From contig NC_012878.2 of assembly GCF_000003195.3 (NCBI RefSeq), positions 11,119,906 to 11,183,905 of the forward strand: 64,000 nt of DNA, given 5' to 3'. Positions 11,269 through 22,209 of the stretch are shown piece by piece. Within the stretch, counting starts at the first letter, position 1; the number at the start of each line of letters is the position of its first letter. The position numbers were made by a program, and so were the translations under genes. The DNA is from Sorghum bicolor. Taxonomy: Eukaryota > Streptophyta > Magnoliopsida > Poales > Poaceae. The notes beneath the pieces were generated by a model that had not been told where the DNA came from, did not search any database, and worked only from the letters and a program-made list of their open reading frames with translations.

Positions 11269-14200
11269 TGTAACACTCCTAGTGTTAGTTTTAATGTTAA
11301 ACATGAGCATTGCATCAACATAAGCATCATCATGCTCATTCATAAGCATCCATCATGATCACATGTCATCCCATGTATATCATGTGTGAGTGAATTGCTT
11401 GTGTGACTTGAATTGAGTGGCTATAAGGGGTAACCAATGCAAACAATTGTACATTGTCTTCCAAATTACTTTAATCATGTTTAGAACATCATTTTGAACC
11501 AAGTTCATGTTGAAGGTTTTGTCCAAAAACACCCCTAAGTCATGGTTAACCCTAGAATGACCTTTTTGACCCCCTAGACCTCTTTTCAAAGATGTTTTAT
11601 GAAAGTAATGTTAGAGACCTTGCATGTCTGTGACACCTGAAGCAAAGTTGTAGATAATTTCATAAGCTACAAAAGTTATGTTCATGACTTTTTATGAAAA
11701 AGCATAGAACACACCCAAAAATTGCTCACAAGCCAAAAATCAGGGCTGATTTCATACTTAGCCGAATTTGGCTAAGTGTTGGATCACGCAGTTTCGACCA
11801 AGGGTGATTGGGAGCCTTGTAGTTTGGAATCCAGACCGAGTTAGGCTCTGATCCTGTAATCAAAGTTGTAGAGCTCCTATAGCTTATCCAGAGGATCAAA
11901 TCCCAGCCAAAACCATCGATTGAGCTGAGAGTAAAACGTTGACGAAGTTTGAGTTTCAGTCACTATTGGCGACGACTGAATCACGCGATTCAGTTCCGTC
12001 AGAAACCGTCCGCCGCCGCGTGTCCGGCCAGGTGTCGGCCGTACGCCGTCGACGACCCCGCCTGTCAGCCCCGACGTCGTCCACAAGATGCCACGCACTG
12101 AGTGGACGCCTCAGACGCGCTCTCCATTCGCTCAGTGCCTCCCATTCCGCTCCGCCGTCGCCTCAGGGAGCTCCGCCGCGTTTCGGCGAGCTCTTCCGGC
12201 CGTTTCACCGCGTCTCCGGCCAAGCCAGCCCGCCAAAAGCTTCACCAGAGCCTCCTCTACCTCGGTGTCACCTCCTTGGCCACTGTCGAGCACGGGTAAG
12301 GCGGCATTGCCGAGCTCCGAGCAGTTCTTCCTCGCCGGAGTTCCGCTCGAGCTCACCGGCAACGTGGCCAGGCCTCTCTGCTCCACCATTTTCCTCCATT
12401 CTTGTTCCTATCGCTTCCCCTTGGTTCACTGATGCTCGGCGTGAACCTCTACCGCGTCGCCATTGTCTGGATCCGCCGGCGTACCGCCGCGCAGCGCCGC
12501 CGCTCCGCCATTCCCGACGGCGAGCACCTTAGGGTCCAGTAGAGCGCGGGTAAAGTAGGTCAACGGAGTCGCCTTGATGAGAGGAACACGTAGATGCCCT
12601 TGGATCCGACGGAGACCTCGTCGTCGTTGAGCTTTGCCGGCGGCGAGCTCTCCCCTGTTACTGTCTCACTGACGCGCGGGTCCCGGGTGTCAGCCTCTCG
12701 ATTTCACCCCCCTATTCACTGTTGTTGCAGAGCCTGTGCTGTTTTTGAAAAATTCATATCTCGAGTTTTAGAGATCCAAATGAAGTGATTCCATTTTTGC
12801 TAGGTTCCAGCATGAGTCTAGTTTTTAATAAAAATATGAAACGTGCCATGTTTTTGCAGAAATAAATAGATATAACTTAATCTTGGATTTTTAGTGGGTA
12901 ATTATATCTTGAAATATATTGATCTGCTGGCCATGCAAATTTAGGGTTTTGTTACTTATATTATGATTAGGCTCTGATAAATTTATCATGATTTTTGGAA
13001 GCCTGGTTGAGGAGTTAAAAATAATTCTTGCTTAAATAGGAGTTTCTTGTGATATTTTTAATAAATAAGTTACAGCTCCTTTTGTGATGAAACTTGCTGA
13101 GTGTTGTACTTATGTGTAGACAAAGCTAGGAAAAATCTGAAATCTGTTGTTTGACACTTTTTGATGAGGTTTCACATTTATGCCTTGCATGCCTTAACTA
13201 GCTTGTTATTTTTATACCTCACAATATGTATGTGCAAGTGTTCTGAAAATTTTACTATGACCTTGGGTTAGCATAAGTAGCTTGCTGTAATTTTCTTAGG
13301 ATTTTTGAAACAATTGGAATGCATGTTCATTAAAACACCTTAATAATTAAATAAATGAAAAAGGTGAGGATAGAAATGGTTTTAGACCTTTCCATGATGT
13401 TTTCTGGTGTTTCTTAGATATGTTCTACCAACTGGTGCAATTGAATTGTTCTTTTGATACATTCTCAATATGTGTAAAATATTATTTTAGCTATTTTTGC
13501 CTTTCCTAGAGCATTTCTGTACAGCTGATAGAAAATGATTAAGAACTAATTGAAGATGATGTTTTCTGGGAAACTTGTCTACAACAAACTTGTAGCTAAC
13601 TTACTGATCTACTTCGTGTCCAAATTTCATGACATTTGGTTGAGTATTTTGAAAGTTATGCATGTTGCAAGTAGCTGCTGCAAAGTGCTTGCTCTCTGGA
13701 ATTTCCAGAGCAGGCAGCCAACTTTATAGGTTTTAGCATATTTAAGTTGGGAATCAGTCTGGGATGTCTAAAAGTGAATTGTAGACAATTTGCTAAGCTT
13801 TCCAGAAAGTACTTGCTTGCTTAGTTTGGTTAAAATATGCTTGAGTTATGGCTGAAACTTATGACTGGTTGGTTTGCCTACTAAACCTGTGGCTGAGTAG
13901 GAGTAGCTAAAATTCGTGTAACATGTCTATTTAGTCTCTCTACCAGAGAAGTAGTATGCACCTACTTGTTATTCTATGATTCACTTAATCTTAGAAGTTT
14001 ATGCTCATGTTATACCTTGTTTTATGTCCCTTTGGCTCCTCATCTTGGCATCATACATCATATATGCATTCTCTATATTCATCTCCTTGTCATGCATACA
14101 TAGGTGTACCCAAGGGAGTAACGGTGCTGGAGTTCGAGCTGCCGGAGCCGGAAGGACAGCAAGGGGAGCTACCTCAAGGAGCTGAGGAGGAGGAGGACTT

Positions 14201-15780
14201 GCCGGAGTGTCCCGACCATCGTCCATCCACTTACGTTGAAGGCAAGCCCCGGAGCATTATAAGCCTCCTACTATTTTGTTAATTGTGTTCAGCTATTAAT
14301 TGACTATGGTGATATATATTGTTGCATTAAGTGGTAGGCGTTGATATGACACCCTTGCTGCATAATGACTACCTTGTCCACCGCATACCTCACCAAAGTA
14401 GGTCCAGGATCGAAGTATTGCTTAGCCATGCTTAGCTCGGTAGAAGCCGGGTGATTTTCTGTCACCTGCGAGAGATAGGTGGATGATGATCACGGTTGGC
14501 TATATTTGCTATCGTGGAAATAACCATGTGCTAATAATGAACTGGAGACCGGGCGGGATGACGATAGTGCAGCAACAAGGCATGGAGGTCTTGGGTGTGA
14601 ACCTATCCCCGTCTGTGTCGTTTAAGGACCGAATCGCTATACGTCCCCGTGTCATGTTGAACGCATGCCTATCACTTAGTTGGCCGGATAAGTCGTTCCG
14701 ACCGCGAAGCCTACGAGTGCATCTCCAGCCGGATACCCCGTTCGGTTCAAGTGCGCACCCCGGTTGGTAGCAAGGATGTGCGAGGAGTCAATGGCGTAAG
14801 ACCGAGGTGTCAGGTTAGAGTCCTGACCCTGGCAGATTGGCGGTCCCTGGGGGTGCGGCGCCGTACGGATCCGCGAATTGGTCCGGAGTTGTGCTAAAGG
14901 TGATCCGAGCTGCCGTCATGAAGTATGCTTGGGTGAGTGTTAGGAATACCCCTCCAGCTGGATAGGAATCGATTCGAATCGCCGTCTCTCCCGGATAGTG
15001 AGAACTTGACTTGGGCAGCGGCAACGTAGAATTCACTAAATAAACTTAATGGTTATGATGAGAATGTTGATAGCTATGTGATAATCTGGATATGGTTATT
15101 ATTGTAATGCTTAAAGACTCAAGTGTATGCTTAGAGCAGGTGCTAATCTAGTGGATAGTCGCTAAGTAATGAACTTGCTGCTGAATTATGATACATGAAT
15201 TACTTACAACAAAGGCTTTTATGCAAAAGGTGAGTCAAACCAGTCCACAAAGATCAGCCTTGCATACTCCTTGGTGTCATTTTATTTCTGGTTTATGACG
15301 GGTAAGTCTAGCTGAGTACATTCTCGTACTCAGGGTTTTATTTACCCCTGTTGCAGATGATGTCGTTTACCACGGCTACTGTGCTAAGTGTCATCACCCG
15401 GCTGCGGATGATGAATAGATCATGGGCGTGATCACCTCCTTTATCTTCAGTTGTGCTTTTTTTGGGACTTGACCATGGAACTGGCATGTATTATAAACTG
15501 AGTTGTTGTTGTTTCAAAACTACTTTGTTTCCGCTACTGCTATGGTTTGTAATAACCACTTTAAACTCTGATGTGATGTAAAACTATGTTCTGTGATGAA
15601 TGTTGTAATCTGTGATGGTGATGCTTGATCATGTACGATCTTGGTTGTATGTTGGTTGAATCGAGGTCTTTTAAGATTTTATCGGACTACCGGGTTTATA
15701 TGGGTTCAAGTCCATTGGCTTGACTGCCTCCGTGGTCGCTAATTCACTTGAATTCTTATAAATTGGACGGTTCTGTTACA
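11269..15780 (+). repeat. 3' LTR of the Tekay element (4.5 kb)
   Basis: Begins TGTAACACTCC after the polypurine tract and ends TTCTGTTACA, giving the inverted TGTAAC/GTTACA ends usual for Tekay LTRs. A GC-rich segment (about 11990-12720) contains overlapping open frames on both strands, and AT-rich DNA follows. I see no credible gene inside. Bases 15781-15785 (GGCCT) are the expected right target-site copy; the left copy is outside the window. Confidence 0.8.
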
Positions 15781-16779
15781 GGCCTGGTCGAGGACGACCG
15801 GGAAGTAGTTGGCCATGACGTGCTCATCTCCTGCTGCTGAACGAACTGCGATCTCATAGAGAGTGATCCAGTTTTCTGGGTTCTCCTTGCCGTCGTATTT
15901 TTTGAGCTTCTCGAGCTTGAAGTTTCGGGGCCACACGACCTGGCGGAGGTGTGAGGAAAATTGTCTCAGGCCGGGAGGACCGTGCGTGGCGTCGTACTCA
16001 ATGCGACGCAGGTTTTCGTGCACTGCTCTTTTCGTGGTGTGCCTGTTGATGCGGTCCCGAGTATCCTTGGGAGGGATGTTGTGTCGTAAATCCCTATCCT
16101 GGTTCACTTCCTGGCCACGGCCACGATTCTGCTCGCGGTAGCCGCCGACGTCCCAACCACCGTTATCGCGTCGTGAACCCCTCCGACGATTATTGGGGGA
16201 GCGGCTATGGTGGTGCTCGCTGGGTTGTGGTGAGGTCTGGCTGCGATGAGTGTGGTCGGAGGAGACATCCGCGTAGGAGACAGCTTGGACTCTTTTGAGC
16301 AGGGTGGTTGTCTGTCCCATCGCGGCGATCAGATGCACACGTACGCTGGATCGGACACCCTGGCACTCGGGAGTGTCAGGGAGTCGGTCTAAGTTTGCCA
16401 AAGCAACGGCCACGTTAGCGCTTGGCGTTTTGTAGACTTGTTGATCCCCGACCATGTCGAAAGCGTCACTGAGGTTGTGCGGCGGGAGTTGTCGTTCCTC
16501 GTCCGCGCGTCGTCGGGCGCGGTCAGCATTGCGCTGCTCGCGGAGCTGCCTCTGTTCGTCGGTCTCTCCATCGACGACCGGCTCATCGCCGCTGACATTG
16601 AGGATGAGGTCTCCTCACCGGGGTGGGAAGACCGGGAAGCGAGAGAAACCCGGAGGGTACGGTGGTAGGTCTAGGTCGTAGTCTACGTCCTCGGAGTTTA
16701 TAACTTTGGTGGGAACAGATCCAGTGCTGGAGTTTGTACTGGAAGCCTGGCCGTCCCGTAGTTCTCGAATCGTCACCAT
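15781..16779 (-). pseudogene. Tat-type gag, N-terminal 333 codons, truncated, one internal stop
   Basis: From ATG at 16779 the frame runs leftwards in one phase to the Tekay junction, with a single TGA at 16617-16615. The first about 50 residues are acidic and proline-rich. An Arg/Glu-rich helix follows (REQRNADRARRRADEER), then a basic region with SRSPNNRRRGSRRDN, then the conserved gag core, which ends at YFPVVLDQA where the insertion cuts it. It would be a capsid protein. The stop and the truncation make it inactive. Confidence 0.75.
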
Positions 16780-16809
16780 GTTAACGTAGTGACGAGCCGA
16801 TCGACCGCT

Positions 16810-17382
16810 CTATTTTGGCAACCAACCTGTCCCGTTGAAAAGGGATTGGATGTGCCGTGAATAGTGAACGGCTGAGTTGTTTAGCCCGTAAGGGAAAACT
16901 TGATCTGGATCAGCTTTGAGTTCGACGGACCGTCCTGAGGGGGTGGAGGTTATCGTCAGAGACGTACCCAGCCATTCGTGTGTGACGACACGAGTTGGCC
17001 GGCGGGAGTCGAAGAAGTCCGTCGGCGCGACTTGGTCAGATTGGCGCGAGATCCCATCTACTAGTCTGGAAGCTTCGAGGAGGTTGAGATCAATGCGATC
17101 AAGGGCTTGAAAAAGGTCCGAGCCGTCGATCTTCCTTCCCTTGTAACGAGGGAGCGGTGGTCGAGGGCTCGGCGTCGACGTGGTCGGAGTCGACGCCGCT
17201 ATTGTCCCAGATCGAATCTGGGTTCCTTCTGAAACCGTGGTCGTGAGGCCGCCGCCGCGCGTCGTCCACGTGAACTGGCCGACGGTGAACGTGAGGCCTT
17301 CAGGCACGGCCGCGGAAGCGGGAACGATGACCATCTTGTTCGCCGGAAAAGCTGTACGCACACCCCCTACCTGGTGCGCCAC
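16810..17382 (-). other. Leader open frame of the Tat element, 190 codons
   Basis: Open frame between LTR and gag. The translation (for example FQALDRIDLNLLEASRLVDG, VFPYGLNNSAVHYSRHIQSL) is not low-complexity. I do not recognise a domain. It ends 31 bp before the gag ATG. It may be a leader ORF typical of this subfamily or an N-terminal extension of gag separated by a mutation. Confidence 0.4.
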
Positions 17383-17412
17383 TGTCGACGAAAGCTGGTC
17401 GGCAGTCTACCT

Positions 17413-17841
17413 TGGGGTATACCCACGGTAGTAGTTTATCGGTAGATGGTGTGCAAACTACGAACTCGATGGTGACGCAAGACACGAACAAGCTTTTTAT
17501 CCAGGTTCGGCCGCCGTGTGGGCGTAATACCTACATCCTGCGTCTGATTGTATTGATTCGTGTTGAGGAATAATGTGTCCTAGGGGGGTCCCTTGCCCCT
17601 CCTTATATAGTCCGGAGGGCAGGGTTACAGATCTGGAAACTAATCCTAGTCGGTTACAATTGCCATAGATAGTTCGATATCAATTCCTATTCTAACCGAC
17701 TAGAATCCTGCTTGATCTCCACGTCTTGTTTCCTTGCGCGAAACTCCGAGCGGTCGGATCAAGCCTCGAACTTGTCTCGTAATGGGCCAAGCCTCCTGGC
17801 CCAAGTCTAGCCGTAAGGGTATAGGGGTTTATACCCCCACA
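17413..17841 (-). repeat. 5' LTR of the Tat element (429 bp)
   Basis: On the minus strand it starts TGTGGGGGTATAAACCCC (17841) and ends TATACCCCA (17413). It contains a TATA-like TATATAAGG (rc of 17602-17610). The short length fits Tat LTRs in grasses. The partner LTR is outside the window. Confidence 0.7.
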
Positions 17842-18199
17842 TCAACAATATGGACATAGGCAAGCCTTTATGGTGAGCTGAACCATAGGATAAATCACTG
17901 AGTCTTGTGTGCTTCTTGCAGATTATTTCTTAAGTTTCATCCCTTTGAGGGTTTGGTGGCTCGATCTAGTCTTGTGTGACTTTTCTATGGTATTCAGTCT
18001 TCGTACTGGATCTTGGCTTCATATTGCAGGATTGTGTAATTCATAGTATCAGTTTACTTTCTGTAAAATCTCATTACTATCTGTGATTTTGTTGAAGGCC
18101 GGCAGTGCCGCCCTCTGTTCTAACCAGAGATTCGAGTAAATTTTTACAGGCCTATTCGCCCCCTCTCTAGGCCTCCTTTACCTTCCAGGAGATCCTACA
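17842..18199 (+). mobile_element. Copia-like (SIRE-like) LTR, 3' fragment
   Basis: Ends CCTATTCGCCCCCTCTCTAGGC...GATCCTACA, close to the end of the SIRE-type LTR at 22960-24869 (GGCTATTCACCCCCCTCTAGCC...CTTTCA). It is truncated on the left by the Tat insertion. No coding potential. Confidence 0.55.
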
Positions 18200-19282
18200 G
18201 GGCTCGACTCTAGGAAACTAAAAAACAAGAGGTACAACAACAACAAAGCTTCAATGGTTCAACACAAGCTCGCTGAGAGGGTATTTATAGACCAGCATCA
18301 AAGCACCTAGACCAAGTCCACCAACAAAATCATGATAATAAGAACTTGAAAAGGAGGATGGAATAGTGATAGCACATGAAGTCACAATACAACATATTCA
18401 AAGTAATGAATGCTCAACAACCAACTACCACCCAACTCAGACAAGGAGGACAAAACCAAGGGCTATGGAAGAACCTAAGGGTAAAACTCTAAGGATATAA
18501 ATACTAGACCCTCTGACCATGATGCTTTCAATAAAAGGAACCCAAACAAAGGCTCGGGGGCTGATGGGTACAAATCCTCAGAAAAAGTCTTCAAAATTTT
18601 TAAAAACCAGAAGACTCTCTAGCTTTTTGTTCCAAATAGGAAGAGGCTCGGGGGCTACACTTAGTGAGTGCATTTTTCCAAGCAAAAAAATGCAAATCAC
18701 CTAGAAACACTTCAAGAAGTTCACTCCAAGGTTTCTCTCAGAAAGAACTCAGATGAAGCTTGTTTCCATATAACAAGACCGAAAGAAGCAAGGACGACTT
18801 TCAAGATCAACCATGGAACGCTCGGGGGCTTGTCGGTACGGGCCCCTCAGGGTTTCTCACTGGTAGGATTCAAAAAAGATGGGCCTCGGCCTAGCCAACG
18901 ATTCTAGAGGGAAGCGTACTGAGGCGTGACTCCTACTTAGAGTAGAATAAGGCCAGACTAGCCAGATTCTTATACAAAAGTACCTTCTGTATTAAAAATA
19001 GAACACTATCTATGAATCTATCTAGTATAATAAATCATCCCCCAGTCGTCCCTACCGATATAAAGAGAGGCTGAGGGCACCCCTTGCAATGATAAACAAT
19101 ACAAAACAATCAATACAATGCAAAGGATAACACCGACTTGACATAAAGGCTATTACTCGAGATCAAACTCGGGGATAAATCGATTGTCTCTTGCATTAAC
19201 CACTGAGTTCCAACATACGCTAGAGCCCGAACAATTGTCCTAGGTACCCCCATGGCAGGCTATCGGTGGTAAAACACCAACA
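18200..19282 (+). mobile_element. Gypsy element, 3' noncoding end and LTR
   Basis: Noncoding DNA with three CTCGGGGGCT-type purine-rich motifs (18550s, 18650, 18821) leads into an LTR at 18831. This layout is typical of the 3' end of a Tat/RIRE2-like element. The coding part is not in the window. The copia-like LTR ending at 18199 interrupts it. Confidence 0.55.
18831..19282 (+). repeat. 3' LTR of the outermost gypsy element (about 452 bp)
   Basis: Starts TGTCGGTACGGGCCCC directly after CTCGGGGGCT and ends GTAAAACACCAACA. Boundaries rest on TG/CA ends and the polypurine tract only, because the partner LTR is outside the window. Confidence 0.5.
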
Positions 19283-20019
19283 AAAATATACCTCTATCCA
19301 CTAACCAAACTTTTCCTTAGTTTCATACAACTATTTATTCACTATCTGTTCTACCTAATACTTCACAATATTGTAAGCAACAACATATAACCCCAATTGA
19401 CTGATACTTCACATAGTTCAATTAGCTACAACATTGGTTATCCCAAAGCTACACAACTAACCCTAAACCACAAATGTACAACTAGTTTATGATTGTAGCC
19501 ATAAATCACCAAACAAAACATACTCAATAATTCATAGTTCAATAAAAAAATCATTGAACACATACATTTCACAAATTAATCACAAAGCCAACCAAACCAC
19601 CCTAGCCTAGAGTTCTTACCAAAAAGGATCAATGCAACTAAATCCAACCAGATAGAATGGATGAGAGGAAGGAGTACCTCAGGGAAGCAATGTCACATGA
19701 GAATAGGTTTCCCTAAGGGCTAAGGCTAGATTTAGAGGTTAGGGCTCATGGGGAGTGAGGGGAGAGAGAGAACATAGAGCCACCATGGGTGGAAGAATGG
19801 ATGGAGAGAGGAAGAAATGGTCAGCATGGATTTATAAGTTCCTAGACCTCGACGTTGAGTTGTATCATGCTGAGGTCTGTTGGTCAACGATAAATAATGT
19901 GACACTGAGCTCTATGGGCCTAGGCCATGCTGTCTCGTGTGCCTGGCGTGATGTGGCAGGGTTTCGGCCTCCACTGACATGATGTCAAGCCACATAAGTT
20001 GGTGTACCATCCTATGATG
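19283..20019 (+). other. Unassigned AT-rich DNA
   Basis: No gene or element recognised. The open frame at 19755-19982 has no convincing features. This DNA is continuous with 21370-21684 once the solo LTR between them is removed. Confidence 0.4.
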
Positions 20020-21369
20020 TTGAGTGTTGACGGTCCTTAAGTATCAAATTTAATTATCAAAAAAATAAAGAAAAGGATCCAAATACAACCAACATCTAAA
20101 CTTAGGGTTTTATCTGACAGAATTCCACGAGTTTTGGTGTTTGTCTATTTCTGCAGGGGGTTATTAGGAAATATGAAAGAAAGGCCCACACGTCGGGATT
20201 ACATAGAGATATTAACGTGCCGCGCAATTTTACGTCATCTAGAAGACTCCAGAAGCCACGGGAACGAACGGGAAGGCGAACGGGCCCAGGGGCAGGGCGC
20301 CCGCCCACCCCCCTTGGGCGCCCGCCCAGGAGTTGTAGTCAAACACGTCCAACTTTGCGGACCAAGCTCCACCGACCTAAAGGATCAAGGATAACCGTTC
20401 AATCAATGTCGGTTTGATCCAACGGCCCAGGTTCACTTGAGGGGACTATATAACCAGACCCCCTGGCCCCTGGAGGAGGCACCCCCTTGATCATTATTCA
20501 TTATTCATAGACAGAGCAAAAGCTAGGGTTTAGAGATGAGAGCTCTCCTCTCTTCTCTAAACTAGAGTAGATCTAGATAGTAGCAAGATGGAGAGCGAAG
20601 GAGGATTAGAGGAGAGGCCGGCCTGTCGGTTCTTCCTCCGGTTGTACTTCGTCATGATCAAGCTCTAATCAAGCTTGCTCATGGGATGACTCTGGTAATC
20701 TACTTCTAATTCATTATGCAATTACTAATTATGTATGTTCTGGTTCACAACTCTTTTGAGTATTCTAATCTATAGGACGCTATAGGTGAGAGTTGTAGTA
20801 TAGGTGTAAGCGAGGTGCTTAGATCTAGATTACTTGTGGATATCCCCTGTCTAGCTGGATCGTGTGGTAGGCCGCGTAGGTGACAGTTACGTTGGTCCTC
20901 TGTAGTCCACCTCTCGTTAGCAGGACGGGTAGGGTTTATCGGCCTAAGGATAAGCATCCTTTGTGGTGTACTCTTATCACGTGGTTCGTCCCAGACATAG
21001 ACATACCCCTTTGAAGTAGAGAAACCATAGTTATCCTCTCTATTCTGCTACCATCGCCCATATACTAGAATTGCTCTATTCTCTATTCCCATATTATCAC
21101 TCACTGTTATCTTACCTTTAATATTGTTCTTATTCGATTCTACCATCTTTCCTATTTACACATACTTATCTATCTAGGTTAAGTTAGAGCGTAGTTGGTT
21201 CTCCCGTTTCCCTGTAGATACGCTAAAACCTTTAACCGGGTAAAAGCTTCAACGGTATCCGTGCGCTTGCGGATTATCTGTGTGCGTATAAATACCATAG
21301 TACACTCTAGTGCCATGCTGGGGATGACAACCTAGTATTCAAGTGGTGTTAGCAAGTGTCAACATTGAG
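20020..21369 (+). mobile_element. Solo LTR of an Athila-like family with 5-bp target duplication
   Basis: LTR 20025-21364 (1,340 bp) from TGTTGACGGTCCTTAAG to AGTGTCAACA, flanked by TTGAG at 20020-20024 and 21365-21369. The start matches the other Athila-like LTRs here, and the end matches the LTR at 52525-54039 (ATGACAACCTAGTAT). A TATA box CTATATAA lies near 20446. No internal region remains, so LTR-LTR recombination removed it. Confidence 0.92.
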
Positions 21370-21684
21370 CTCCAGGTCCATTCATGGAAAAGGTTTCTCG
21401 AGGGGTCCATTTATGGAAATGGTTTTCAAAATGGACCAATATGCAAAATTTTCACAACGACGATGTGACAGAGGTTGCATGGCCTCAAGTCTGGAGATGC
21501 ATGAAGCAAGATTCAAATGTGAATTTTGTTTTCTATTAATTCCTCAAAGGGCTAATAAAATGTGTGGATTCGGTTATTTTTTAGACAGGTGACATTTGAT
21601 GCGAGGCAAGCCTACTCATTTACTAATGTTCTTGAGATGCTTATTGATGTTGCCTAAGAAGAGGTTTCATAAGAGCAAAGAAAT
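21370..21684 (+). other. Unassigned DNA between solo LTR and CACTA element
   Basis: Repeats CCATTTATGGAAATGG-like segments near 21380-21425. No gene or element boundaries seen. Confidence 0.35.
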
Positions 21685-21687
21685 CCT

Positions 21688-21935
21688 CACTGGTGTAGGA
21701 CGGGGCATTAGCACCGGTCGGGAAGGGCCTGTTGCCCCGGTTCCCGAGCCGGTGCTGCCCTTCCGGGACTAAAGGCCCACCCTTTAGTCCTGGTTCGGGG
21801 AACCGGGGCTAAAGCCCCCCCTTTAACACCAGTTGGCAATACCAACCGGTGTTAAAGGGTTTGCCAGGGTTGCCACGTTGTAGGACCCTTTAACACCGGT
21901 TGGTATTACCAACCGGTTTTAAATGGGTTGTTTTT
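21688..21935. repeat. Left terminal and subterminal repeats of the CACTA element
   Basis: Terminal CACTGGTGTAGG, then repeated ACCGGT units such as CTTTAACACCAGTTGGCAAT, ACCAACCGGTGTTAAAGG and CTTTAACACCGGTTGGTATT, arranged as imperfect palindromes. In En/Spm such arrays bind the element's own proteins. They could also fold into hairpins. Confidence 0.75.
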
Positions 21936-22209
21936 TTCTTTTTTCGGTTCATTTCTTCGGTTCTGTTTATTATTTTTATATAATAATAATAGGTTTTTCA
22001 ATACATATTTTATGTTGATATAATAATATATATATTACACGCATATTCAGCATATATAAATGAAAATTATAGGCTTAGCTTTATAATTAAGCTTTGCCTA
22101 TAATAAAATGAATAGGCCACATTAAAAATTAAATAGATATGTAAAAAGCTTTATATATAGTTTTATAAGTACAAAATTCGTAACACATATATACATAGAG
22201 TTTTTTCTC

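Larger units (their letters stand above)
8064..15780 (+). mobile_element. Tekay/Del-type chromovirus, 3' part (pol and 3' LTR)
   Basis: The sequence switches from the element A LTR into the middle of a protease-RT-RNase H-integrase polyprotein, then a polypurine tract and a 4.5-kb LTR. The long LTR, pol order and C-terminal chromodomain-like segment fit the Tekay clade of Ty3/gypsy. The 5' LTR, gag and the protease active site must lie left of element A, outside the window. Its right border abuts a Tat gag at 15781, so it inserted into a Tat element. Confidence 0.88.
15781..17841 (-). mobile_element. Tat-type gypsy element, 5' part
   Basis: Minus-strand order LTR (17841-17413), leader, gag. 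Gag is cut at 15781 by the Tekay LTR; the rest must lie left of the window. The gag core (GPPGLRQFSSHLRQVVWPRN, NPENWITLYEIAVRSA) is characteristic of grass Tat/Retand-group elements. The element sits in a copia-like LTR that continues at 17842. Confidence 0.8.

Noticed and set aside
11939..12532. 197-codon open frame (and overlapping frames at 12088-12432 and 12132-12389) as a captured gene
   Set aside because: Lies in the GC-rich part of the Tekay LTR. Several frames on both strands are open over the same bases, and the translations are Arg/Ser/Pro-rich without domains.
19755..19982. 75-codon frame as a gene
   Set aside because: No homology recognised and no splice or promoter context. Surrounded by unassigned repeat-like DNA.
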